A DNA stretch of 40,127 nt from Candidatus Woesearchaeota archaeon (GTDB lineage Archaea > Nanobdellota > Nanobdellia > Woesearchaeales > UBA9642), in the NCBI GenBank assembly GCA_026002815.1, contig BPGB01000014.1, positions 1 to 40,127 of the forward strand, in the 5' to 3' direction. The notes beneath the pieces are model-generated. The model was not told where the DNA came from, made no database searches, and was given only the letters and a program-made list of their open reading frames with translations. The position numbers and the translations under genes were made by a program. How positions within the stretch are numbered: position 1 is the stretch's first letter; every line of letters starts with the position of its first letter. Of this stretch, positions 24,849 to 32,292 are shown in pieces.

Positions 24849-25604
24849 ATGAAGTATTTATTTGCTATAATATTTTCGTTATTTGTATTACTTAACTTTA
24901 GTTACGCATATTCTTGTTATGGAGATGAATGTTTTTATAATTCTAAGATTCTATTCTCAACAAACACAAATTATAATGGAGAAAATGTTTTGAAATACAA
25001 AAATAATGTAGTTGAATCATCAGTATATTATCTTGAAGATAAAAAAACAGTGGATTTCTCATTAGAATATAATTCTGCAACAAGATTATTAATATATACT
25101 ATAGATGGGAATACATTGCAGGTTAAAATTTCTGGAGATGATGCATTTTATTATTTAATATTAGTTGGAAAAACTTCACAGTATGGCGGAAATAAAATAA
25201 TATTCAGCGATTTGCAATTAGATGGGAAAAATATTGATTCTTTCGAAGCAGTAAACGGTAATATTGGAGTAAGGTTAGAGTTAAAGAGTAAATACTTCAA
25301 ACTAACAGGAAAAGCAACGCCTGAAATTTATGGCAATACAAATGCTGAAATAGTCGGAATAAGCATGTATTTAGCAGAGAAAAGAAAAGGAAGCGGTAAT
25401 GGCAGAAGCAACAGCATAATATACGATAATGGAAATAACCAATACGGTGGCAGTGATCAAGATAATCCTATAGAAACACAAAATGGAGAAAATCAGGATG
25501 AGACTCCTCAAGAGGTTCCAGAATTTTCAACATTGACAGCAATACTTGTATTAGTAATAGCGGGCTTATTTGTAATAAAAAAACATAAAAATAGTGGGGT
25601 GTAA
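24849..25604 (+). CDS. Secreted protein with PEF-type sorting signal (array member 1)
   Basis: 251 residues. A signal peptide (YLFAIIFSLFVLLNFSYA) is followed by a beta-rich domain of about 165 residues, with ATRLLIYTIDGNTLQVKISG and KIIFSDLQLDGKNI, resembling anchor-associated beta-sandwich domains of PEP-CTERM proteins (tentative). A low-complexity Asn/Gln/Gly/Asp linker (GNNQYGGSDQDNP) spans the wall. The C-terminal tripartite signal is VPEFSTLTAILVLVIAGLF with basic tail KKHKN. It is the largest linker-bearing member and the first gene of the array, with a good promoter. Likely substrate of the archaeosortase at 32852-33859 (inference). Confidence 0.75.
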   Translation: MKYLFAIIFSLFVLLNFSYAYSCYGDECFYNSKILFSTNTNYNGENVLKYKNNVVESSVYYLEDKKTVDFSLEYNSATRLLIYTIDGNTLQVKISGDDAFYYLILVGKTSQYGGNKIIFSDLQLDGKNIDSFEAVNGNIGVRLELKSKYFKLTGKATPEIYGNTNAEIVGISMYLAEKRKGSGNGRSNSIIYDNGNNQYGGSDQDNPIETQNGENQDETPQEVPEFSTLTAILVLVIAGLFVIKKHKNSGV

Positions 25605-25608
25605 GAAA

Positions 25609-26019
25609 ATGAATAAACTATTTGGAATATTTGCAATGTTTTTGTTAATGGTTGGTTTTGTAAATGCAGCACCAACAACAATGGTATACGGTCAAGTAAC
25701 AGATGGAAACGGTAATCCAATGCAAGGAGTGCCTGTTACTGTAACTTGTAATGGTAATATCTTAAATACAACAACAGATGCCTCAGGAATGTATTATGTA
25801 TTCTATCCATCACTTCAGTGTGATGTCCTTGACACAGCAACTGTTGAGGTAACAATTGGTGATACAACATATACAGGGGAAGGAACAGTAGATTTTAGCA
25901 AAGAGTGCAGAATAAATATTGCAAATGTAAATTTACAAATTCCAGAGTTTGGAGTTGTTGCAGCTGGTCTTGCATTAATAGGTGCAATAGCCATATTCGC
26001 AATAAGAAGAAAGAACTAA
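25609..26019 (+). CDS. Secreted Ig-like protein with PEF-type sorting signal (array member 2)
   Basis: 136 residues from the ATG at 25609, preceded by GGGGTG. Signal peptide LFGIFAMFLLMVGFVNA. One carboxypeptidase-regulatory/CNA-B-like Ig domain: MVYGQVTDGNGNPMQGVPVT, NTTTDASGMYYVFYP, with cysteines in VTCNG, LQCD and KECR. The C-terminal signal begins IPEFGVVAAGLALIGAIAIF and ends RRKN. Only four bases separate it from the previous stop, so it is co-transcribed. The last 86 bases are identical to the end of the next gene. Confidence 0.78.
   Translation: MNKLFGIFAMFLLMVGFVNAAPTTMVYGQVTDGNGNPMQGVPVTVTCNGNILNTTTDASGMYYVFYPSLQCDVLDTATVEVTIGDTTYTGEGTVDFSKECRINIANVNLQIPEFGVVAAGLALIGAIAIFAIRRKN
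25934..26019 (+). repeat. 86-base perfect repeat encoding a sorting signal, copy 1
   Basis: Identical base for base to 26381-26466. It runs from TACAAATTCCAGAG to the stop codon and encodes the PEF motif, helix and basic tail. Homology outside the repeat is much weaker. Confidence 0.9.
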
Positions 26020-26031
26020 GGGGGGATATAA

Positions 26032-26466
26032 ATGAAAAAAATATTACTTGTATTAATGGCCTTTTTTGTAATATCAGTAGGTTATGCAAGCGCATATCCA
26101 ACAGTTGTTACAGGAACAGTGTATGATTCTTCAATGAATCCAGTATCAGGAGCTTCAGTAACTGTTGTTTGTGAGCATAATGGAACTAATTCAACACAAT
26201 ATACTTCATCAATAATGGATGGAACATATATTGCGCAATTTTATAATTCACCAACAATAGAATGTGGTTATGGAGATCAAGTATGGGTATCAGCAGAGTA
26301 TAATAGTATGACAGGAACAGCAACAGGATATACCTGTGATGTGGAATCTCAATGTCCAATACCAGTAGCACTCGTTGATGTACAAATTCCAGAGTTTGGA
26401 GTTGTTGCAGCTGGTCTTGCATTAATAGGTGCAATAGCCATATTCGCAATAAGAAGAAAGAACTAA
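26032..26466 (+). CDS. Secreted Ig-like protein with PEF-type sorting signal (array member 3)
   Basis: 144 residues; AAGGGGGG lies just before the start. Signal peptide ILLVLMAFFVISVGYASA. The Ig-like domain parallels member 2: VVTGTVYDSSMNPVSGASVT, then TSSIMDGTYIAQFY. It has four cysteines (VVCEHN, IECGYG, TCDVESQC). The tail is IPEFGVVAAGLALIGAIAIF and RRKN, the same as member 2 to the last base over 86 bases, whereas the mature domains are far apart in sequence. This is the clearest case of a sorting-signal cassette being shared. Confidence 0.78.
   Translation: MKKILLVLMAFFVISVGYASAYPTVVTGTVYDSSMNPVSGASVTVVCEHNGTNSTQYTSSIMDGTYIAQFYNSPTIECGYGDQVWVSAEYNSMTGTATGYTCDVESQCPIPVALVDVQIPEFGVVAAGLALIGAIAIFAIRRKN
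26381..26466 (+). repeat. 86-base perfect repeat encoding a sorting signal, copy 2
   Basis: Partner of 25934-26019, 447 bases away in the same orientation. It ends exactly at the stop codon; the bases after the two stops differ. Confidence 0.9.
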
Positions 26467-26532
26467 TAACTATTTTTTTTAAATTATTTTTTATACACTT
26501 TGAACCTTTAATAAACTATTTGGGTGTTGAAA

Positions 26533-26982
26533 ATGAAAAAACTATTATTATTCATAATAATGATTTTTGCGTTATCATTCTCTGTTAATGCATGGCATTG
26601 TGTAGATACAGATCAGGTTAAACCTCCAAAGATTAATGGCACTTATGGTTTCTGGGGGGATAATGGATTGCTTGGAGGAACAAGCAGTGGATATTTAGAT
26701 TTAAACACTCCATTGCCAGAAGGATGTACTGGAACTAAAGTTACCAGTAGAGGAAACTATTATTATAAGAATGTTACTTGTAATGATAGATGTGATGGTT
26801 ATACTTTAATAGAGTATTATTGTGGAGACAGGCCAAATCATCCAGGAGAAACAGTGATGTTTTGGAATTTTTATGAGAATTCTGAAGAATGCGGTTATGA
26901 AGTTCCAGAATTTAGTGCACTTGCTGGCCTTGTTGCAGTTATAGGAGCATTAGGCGTATTCGTATTTGTTAGAAAAAAATGA
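26533..26982 (+). CDS. Secreted cysteine-rich protein with PEF-type sorting signal (array member 4)
   Basis: 149 residues from the ATG at 26533, after GGGTGTTGAAA; two weaker starts lie three codons upstream. Signal peptide LLLFIIMIFALSFSVNA. The mature part is about 105 residues with six cysteines (WHCVD, EGCTG, VTCNDRC, YYCGD, EECGYE) and a PxxNGTYGFWGDNG segment, so it is probably a disulphide-knit domain. The signal is VPEFSALAGLVAVIGALGVF with VRKK. The preceding 66-base gap has a run of eight T, a possible terminator, so this gene may begin a second transcript. Mature domain not recognised. Confidence 0.72.
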   Translation: MKKLLLFIIMIFALSFSVNAWHCVDTDQVKPPKINGTYGFWGDNGLLGGTSSGYLDLNTPLPEGCTGTKVTSRGNYYYKNVTCNDRCDGYTLIEYYCGDRPNHPGETVMFWNFYENSEECGYEVPEFSALAGLVAVIGALGVFVFVRKK

Positions 26983-27002
26983 GGATGAGCGGAAGGCTCA
27001 AA

Positions 27003-27443
27003 ATGAAAAAAATTGTTTTTTTACTTGTTTTTTTAATAAGTATAGGTTTAGTACATGCAAGGGTGGGTAGTATAGATAATGAGTGTAAACAGTATGGTTT
27101 TGATTATGGCATAGCAAAATATTCGCAGAATAATGGACAATATAATTTTGATGAGGGAACTGATGTTGTTAACATTACTGGAAACAAAACACATTTCCAT
27201 TGGGTGTCCAATGTGTATATTTCCGGAGTGTTGGTAAAAGCAGCAACAAACACTTCAGTATTCTCTGGAGGATATGAAGGCGATGCACAGTCAATGAGTT
27301 ATAACAATAATGGAAAATTACAAGATATAAGCCATGTAACATTCTGCGGTAAAGATAATGAAATTCCAGAATTCGGAGTGATTGCTGGTATAGTCGCTTT
27401 AATAGGCGCACTCGGTATTTTCATTTATACTAGAAAGTATTAA
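27003..27443 (+). CDS. Secreted protein with PEF-type sorting signal (array member 5)
   Basis: 146 residues. The ATG at 27003 is preferred to the one at 26979 (which overlaps the previous stop as ATGA) because the signal peptide IVFLLVFLISIGLVHA begins here and GGAAGG lies upstream. The mature domain of about 90 residues has CKQYGFDYGIAKYSQNNGQY at its start, VYISGVLVKAATNTSVFSGG, and HVTFCGKD at its end. It resembles array member 8 (CTSRGFNYTISSW; FIDGVVYKSANRTYLLIGG; MAFCSN). Two cysteines at either end of the domain probably pair. Signal: IPEFGVIAGIVALIGALGIF, YTRKY. Family not recognised beyond this paralogy. Confidence 0.74.
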   Translation: MKKIVFLLVFLISIGLVHARVGSIDNECKQYGFDYGIAKYSQNNGQYNFDEGTDVVNITGNKTHFHWVSNVYISGVLVKAATNTSVFSGGYEGDAQSMSYNNNGKLQDISHVTFCGKDNEIPEFGVIAGIVALIGALGIFIYTRKY

Positions 27444-27508
27444 TTTTTTAACATTTTTTTTGTTTGTCTTTAGTATCAAAAAAGAAACTAAGTATAGGAG
27501 GGGATAAT

Positions 27509-27916
27509 ATGAAGCTTTTAAGTATTATAATTGTTATTTTGTTAAGTGTAAGTTTTGTTTCAGCAGAAACTTGTTTTGATAATGATGAAGATGGTTATCT
27601 TTCTGATGAATGTGGAGGTACTGATTGTAATGATAATAATCCTAATTCTTGGCAAGTAGGCGTATTTTGGGTTGATAATGATCTCGACGGTTATTATCTT
27701 TCAGGATTGACTACTGCTTTTGATGATGGAAGAATATCTGTTTGTTACGGTTCAGAAATTCCAGAATATTATATTGAGGAAACACAAGGACCGGATTGTG
27801 ATGACAATAATAATTTATTAACAACAAATTGTGAGATTCCAGAATTCAGCGTTATCGCTGCAGGATTAGCATTAATCGGAGCATTAGGAACATTTGTATT
27901 AATAAGAAAAAAATAA
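27509..27916 (+). CDS. Secreted protein with MopE-like metal-binding motifs and PEF-type signal (array member 6)
   Basis: 135 residues from the ATG at 27509, placed by GGAGGGG just upstream. Signal peptide LLSIIIVILLSVSFVSA. The mature part carries acidic loops of the MopE/putative metal-binding type: DNDEDGYLSDECGGTDCNDN and DNDLDGYY, then GPDCDDNNN. These Asp-rich loops normally bind calcium outside the cell. The signal is IPEFSVIAAGLALIGALGTF with IRKK. A calcium-binding role at the cell surface is likely. The C-terminal coding DNA is nearly identical to that of array member 7. Confidence 0.76.
   Translation: MKLLSIIIVILLSVSFVSAETCFDNDEDGYLSDECGGTDCNDNNPNSWQVGVFWVDNDLDGYYLSGLTTAFDDGRISVCYGSEIPEYYIEETQGPDCDDNNNLLTTNCEIPEFSVIAAGLALIGALGTFVLIRKK
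27833..27890 (+). repeat. 58-base repeat encoding a sorting signal, copy 1
   Basis: Matches 28967-29024 at 57 of 58 positions (one C/T difference). It encodes EIPEFSVIAAGLALIGALG. After it the two genes differ. Confidence 0.85.
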
Positions 27917-27931
27917 TGAAAGGTGATTGAT

Positions 27932-29047
27932 TTGAAAAATAAAATAATATCTTACATATTTTTAATGTTTTTACTTTCAACTTTTGTTAGTGCATGGACT
28001 ATTCATCAAGTAACAGACACATTAGATAATGAATTAAGTGTTGATGTTGTTATAGATGAATTTGATGTAGTTCATAGAGTGTATGAGCGTAATGGTAATA
28101 TATACTATTCTAATTCTATAGGGGATTTTGAGGAATTTGTCTCTCAGGGGACATCGCCCTCAATAGCTGTTGGTCAAAACAATGTTCCACAAATAGTTTT
28201 TTTAAATTCTGGAAACTTGTATTATGCCATTAAGTCAGGTAATCAATGGGTTATTACTAGTTTTGAAGGTTATGCTTATTTAGCAGATATAGCTGTAGAT
28301 AATACTAATAAGGCACATATTGTTGTTGAAGGAAATTATGATGGTGATTCGTACCATGAGATATTATATCTTAATAATGTTAATGGTACTTTTGTTGGTC
28401 AAATAATAGCTGACGGTTTTTATGATTCATTTGGACGTTATGGGAATTATTATGAGTATCCATCAATAGCAGTGGATTCCCAAGGAAAATATTATATTCC
28501 TGTATTGTTTAAGAATTGGGGTGGAAATGCTATTTACAGCGATATTGCTGTTATAGTATTAACAAATTCTAATAAGGTTTTTAGTGGTTCCGGATATTAT
28601 TCTTGGTCTTCTAATATAGGACTTAGTAAAAACAGTATTGCAATAGATGATTACGATAATGTGCATTTAACATATATTATTAATACAGAATTATTTGTAC
28701 AATCATATACTTTAAATACCGTTGATGTTGTTTCCTTTGGTACTGGAATTACTAATTCAGCAATTGATGCAACCGATAAGATAGCAGTAGTTTATGAGAA
28801 TCAGAGTAATATCTATTATACTGAGAATACAGGTTCAGGCTTTTCAACGCCAGAATTAATAGATTATGGAACAAAACCAGTTGTTGCATTAGGAAGTTCT
28901 AACATAGCGTATTTAAGTAATGGAGAAATATTTGAAGCATATGTTGGTTCTTCTAATAATAACAACGAGATTCCAGAATTCAGCGTTATTGCTGCAGGAT
29001 TAGCATTAATCGGAGCATTAGGAATATTCTTCTTTAAGAGAAGATAA
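27932..29047 (+). CDS. Secreted beta-propeller-like protein with PEF-type sorting signal (array member 7)
   Basis: 371 residues from a TTG at 27932; AAGGTGAT six bases upstream supports it. Signal peptide IISYIFLMFLLSTFVSA. The mature part has a repeating blade pattern: SIAVGQNNVPQIVFL, DIAVDNTNKAHIVVEG, SIAVDSQGKYYIPVLF and SIAIDDYDNVHLTYI, alternating with YYSN/LYYAIKSGNQW-like strands. That is the look of a sialidase/WD-like propeller with five to six blades. No catalytic residues can be assigned, so a ligand-binding role is as likely as an enzyme. Signal IPEFSVIAAGLALIGALGIF, ending FFKRR. A T-rich terminator-like run follows the stop. Confidence 0.76.
   Translation: MKNKIISYIFLMFLLSTFVSAWTIHQVTDTLDNELSVDVVIDEFDVVHRVYERNGNIYYSNSIGDFEEFVSQGTSPSIAVGQNNVPQIVFLNSGNLYYAIKSGNQWVITSFEGYAYLADIAVDNTNKAHIVVEGNYDGDSYHEILYLNNVNGTFVGQIIADGFYDSFGRYGNYYEYPSIAVDSQGKYYIPVLFKNWGGNAIYSDIAVIVLTNSNKVFSGSGYYSWSSNIGLSKNSIAIDDYDNVHLTYIINTELFVQSYTLNTVDVVSFGTGITNSAIDATDKIAVVYENQSNIYYTENTGSGFSTPELIDYGTKPVVALGSSNIAYLSNGEIFEAYVGSSNNNNEIPEFSVIAAGLALIGALGIFFFKRR
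28967..29024 (+). repeat. 58-base repeat encoding a sorting signal, copy 2
   Basis: Partner of 27833-27890, 57 of 58 bases the same. The two copies join unrelated mature domains: metal-binding loops in one gene, a propeller in the other. Confidence 0.85.
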
Positions 29048-29067
29048 TTTTTTTTATAATTTTTTTA
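29048..29067 (+). terminator. Oligo-T terminator after array member 7
   Basis: Two T runs of eight and seven bases follow the stop codon directly. Archaeal RNA polymerase stops at such T tracts without a hairpin. The next gene has its own promoter-like box, which fits an end of transcript here. Confidence 0.5.
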
Positions 29068-29104
29068 TTAATAACCGGAAAATTACCGTTTTTTTCTAAG
29101 CAAG

Positions 29105-29117
29105 CAATATAAATGAT
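29105..29117 (+). promoter_or_regulatory. TATA-like box for array member 8
   Basis: GCAATATAAATGA lies about 18-30 bases before the ATG at 29135, which has no ribosome binding site. A separate leaderless transcript is likely. Confidence 0.4.
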
Positions 29118-29134
29118 TACTTATTAATAATATT

Positions 29135-29533
29135 ATGAAGATATTATTGATGCTTATATTATTATCAGGAAGCGTTTATGCAATAGAATTATCAGACGCA
29201 TGCACTAGTAGGGGTTTTAATTATACTATAAGTTCCTGGGTTTGGGATAATGGTTATATTAATGTTCAAGGATCAAATGTTGATGTATGGGGTAATGCTA
29301 GGAAAGCATATTGGAATTCAACCATTTTTATAGACGGAGTAGTTTATAAGAGCGCTAATAGAACATATTTACTCATTGGAGGATTTAACGGGACAGTTCC
29401 TAAAACAACATTAAGCAATGATATGCAATGGATGGCTTTTTGTTCAAACACATACGAGATACCAGAATTTACAATTATAGGATTGCTAATAATTATTGCC
29501 TATTTTATATTCTTTATAAACTCTAGAGAATAA
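29135..29533 (+). CDS. Secreted protein with variant PEF-type signal (array member 8)
   Basis: 132 residues. Signal peptide ILLMLILLSGSVYA. The mature domain resembles array member 5 (shared CxxxGFxY start, FIDGVVYKSANRT, final FC). The C-terminal segment keeps IPEF but the helix is different (TIIGLLIIIAYFIFFI), and the tail NSRE has one arginine followed by glutamate, not a basic cluster. It may be a poor substrate, a permanently anchored protein, or drifting. Its last 34 bases overlap the end of the convergent beta-helix gene, which may constrain the tail sequence. Confidence 0.7.
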   Translation: MKILLMLILLSGSVYAIELSDACTSRGFNYTISSWVWDNGYINVQGSNVDVWGNARKAYWNSTIFIDGVVYKSANRTYLLIGGFNGTVPKTTLSNDMQWMAFCSNTYEIPEFTIIGLLIIIAYFIFFINSRE

Positions 29534-32292
29534 CCATTATTTTTCAAGGCCTTAATTATGTCTTTTTCTTTAAAGCCATTATTTTTTTGCTTATTAATGT
29601 AATCCTTTATTATTTCAATATTCTTTTGAGTGATAGATACTTGTTTAACAGGATACTTTTTAGTATTAATGTTTTTCAATCTTAAAAGATGGAAGTGCTT
29701 ATCAATAGTCGCGTTATCATAATATTTTCTTAAAACATTCCTGATAGCATTATATTCATAACCATCATTCAAAGCCCTAATAGTGAATTGTTCAATCTCA
29801 GGCCTGTAAGGTTTCTGAGGAGTGGAAAAGATAATGATTGTCGAAGCAATAAATATTAATGATAATATAGCATAAATACTAAGATTCTTATTAATAATAT
29901 TAACCATGTACGATTGTCCAACAATATCCTTAGGCTGTTCTAGAACAGGTTTTTGTTCTTCTAAAACAGATTTTTGTTCTATGCCCTGTTGTGTATTCTG
30001 TTGCTGCTGAGCTGATTGTTCAAATGGTTGCTCATTAACAACAGATTGTTCTTTATCAATAGTCTCTTGAACAGTTTCAACCTGTTTAGTATTATCAATA
30101 ATATTTTGTTCAGAAATAATTGAAGAACCACCAGAACCACCGGTATTTTTAGTGGTTTTTTTAACAGTTATTGGTTCTGATAAAGTAACTATATTAGAAA
30201 CATAACTATTATTATTAATTGAAACATTACAATACCAAGAACCATAATAAGTAGTTGTTGCTATAGAGAAGGAATCATTTACTTCCAAAACAGTTGAATA
30301 ATTAATAATTCCATTCAAATAAAAATCAACAGTAATATTAGAAGGAATATTAACAATTCCAGTACAATTAAGATTATTACTTAGAGACAAATTCAATATT
30401 GTTGGTTCAACAACACTAATAGTAACATTATTACTATAAGCCCAATCACTATAATTCTGACCATCATAAGCTATTGCCCTACAATAATGAGTACCAGTCA
30501 TATTATCCTGAACATCAAAAGATGCATTAACACTCCTATTAAAAGTATTATTATAATACCATTCAATACTTATAGTTATATTATCCAAATCAATGTCTGT
30601 AGCATTAGTAATGCATGTCAAATTATCAGTTAAAATAATACTATTAATAACCGGAGGATTATTTTCTTGTTCAGGATCAAGAACAAAGTTTCCTACTTCT
30701 ATTATTTGGTTTGGTGATAATGTTATAGTATAATTATTAATATTAGAAGCTAATATTGCTCCATTAGAAACGTTTTTTATATCGTTATATGGTGGTGAAA
30801 GATTATAAAAATATATACTCGTATTTGTTATTGTTATATTTATTAAACCATTATAAGTTTTATTAAGACCTCTCATATTAGGCATATCAAAATATGCTCC
30901 TAATGGATTATAATCAACTATCATCAATAATTTTGGTTTATCATTAGTAAGTAAATAATAATTTAAACCATTTATTTTAGTATTATTTATCAATATAATA
31001 CTTGAAACATCACCATCAAGTATATTAAAATAATTTTCAGTATATGCAACAATATTAGTATTTTCTAAAAGATTATTAATATACTTATTTGAAGAATTTA
31101 TACTATGGTCAGCTATACTAATATTATACCCGTTTAAATAATTTCCTATAAAAGTATTATTTCTCGTAAAATAATTTTGATACGTATCATTCCACCAACC
31201 ATCTACAGATATTCCTTTACTTGTATTATCAGGAATTGAAAGTTTATTATTAGCATAACAACTATTATTCTCATATAAACTATCTACTACACCATCAGTA
31301 TAAATACACGCACCAGAATTATTCACAACATTATTAGCAATAAAATTACTTATAGCAACAGGTTTATCATTAGTATCAGTATTAGCATTCAAACCAAAAT
31401 GAGAACAATTATTTAAATAATTATTCGTAAAATTACTATACTGACCCATAACATCTAAACAATTCCATCCAGCATTATAAACAGTATTATTGTATATATT
31501 ATTATAAAAATTTGTATCACCACTAAACCTGATAGCATTAATAGAAACATTATAAACAGTATTATTATAAAATGATGAATAATTAATCCTATTACTTAAT
31601 ATACCATAAGAACCTTTTTCAACAATATTATTATAAACATTATTATGCCCACTACCTTGTAAATAAATACCATAATATCCTGAATTATAAATATAATTAT
31701 TATAAATATTATTATACCCTCTTGAATCATTATACGGGTATTGGTCTAACATAATGCCATAATAACTTAAAGAAATATTATTATTATAAACATTCCACCC
31801 CATAGGACTACCCATTAATATACCATAAGTAAAATTAACAATATTACAATTTTTAATAGTTTGATTACTATAACCATAATAAAGAGGTTGTATAGCCTTA
31901 CCAGAACCATTACCTATAATCGTTGCACCATTACAATCTAATATAGTATCATTTGATGTTATTCTTAACACACCATTATAGTTACTATCATTCAAATAAT
32001 AAGTCCCAGGACACAATGTAGTATTAGTAGTTATAACCATATCCTCATAAGGTACAACGCATTCTGATTGGACTTCTGCTGAAGGTGTTTCTGGTGTGGT
32101 TGATGTGATTTCTGCTGGTTTCTCGATAAGTATTGGTTTTGTTTGGTTTATTTCTATTGTTTTAGGTATTGTCCTTGTTGCGTATCCTGTTATTCCTGTA
32201 TCTTTTATGTATATTATTGTTGATAATAGTATTAGTGTTATTCCTATTATGATTTGCCATTCAAATGTTTTGTATTGTGATTTTTTGTTCAT
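29500..32292 (-). CDS. Large beta-helix surface protein with cytoplasmic helical tail
   Basis: 930 residues from the ATG at 32292, which overlaps the upstream stop as ATGA; an earlier ATG at 32313 is possible. One N-terminal membrane helix (WQIIIGITLILLSTIIYI) is followed by TGYAT at 35-39. About residues 70-400 are a right-handed parallel beta-helix of NosD/PbH1 type, with LDCNGATIIGNGSG and asparagine ladders such as NNIYNNYIYNSGYYGIYL. Ig-like domains, a Gln/Glu-rich linker and a second helix (IYAILSLIFIASTIIIF) follow. The last 100 residues hold helical motifs such as GFKEKDIIKALKNNGYSLEF. Both termini should be cytoplasmic. It is translationally coupled to an HTH protein. An adhesin or polysaccharide-binding protein is inferred. 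Confidence 0.75.
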   Translation of the reverse strand: MNKKSQYKTFEWQIIIGITLILLSTIIYIKDTGITGYATRTIPKTIEINQTKPILIEKPAEITSTTPETPSAEVQSECVVPYEDMVITTNTTLCPGTYYLNDSNYNGVLRITSNDTILDCNGATIIGNGSGKAIQPLYYGYSNQTIKNCNIVNFTYGILMGSPMGWNVYNNNISLSYYGIMLDQYPYNDSRGYNNIYNNYIYNSGYYGIYLQGSGHNNVYNNIVEKGSYGILSNRINYSSFYNNTVYNVSINAIRFSGDTNFYNNIYNNTVYNAGWNCLDVMGQYSNFTNNYLNNCSHFGLNANTDTNDKPVAISNFIANNVVNNSGACIYTDGVVDSLYENNSCYANNKLSIPDNTSKGISVDGWWNDTYQNYFTRNNTFIGNYLNGYNISIADHSINSSNKYINNLLENTNIVAYTENYFNILDGDVSSIILINNTKINGLNYYLLTNDKPKLLMIVDYNPLGAYFDMPNMRGLNKTYNGLINITITNTSIYFYNLSPPYNDIKNVSNGAILASNINNYTITLSPNQIIEVGNFVLDPEQENNPPVINSIILTDNLTCITNATDIDLDNITISIEWYYNNTFNRSVNASFDVQDNMTGTHYCRAIAYDGQNYSDWAYSNNVTISVVEPTILNLSLSNNLNCTGIVNIPSNITVDFYLNGIINYSTVLEVNDSFSIATTTYYGSWYCNVSINNNSYVSNIVTLSEPITVKKTTKNTGGSGGSSIISEQNIIDNTKQVETVQETIDKEQSVVNEQPFEQSAQQQQNTQQGIEQKSVLEEQKPVLEQPKDIVGQSYMVNIINKNLSIYAILSLIFIASTIIIFSTPQKPYRPEIEQFTIRALNDGYEYNAIRNVLRKYYDNATIDKHFHLLRLKNINTKKYPVKQVSITQKNIEIIKDYINKQKNNGFKEKDIIKALKNNGYSLEFIKNIK

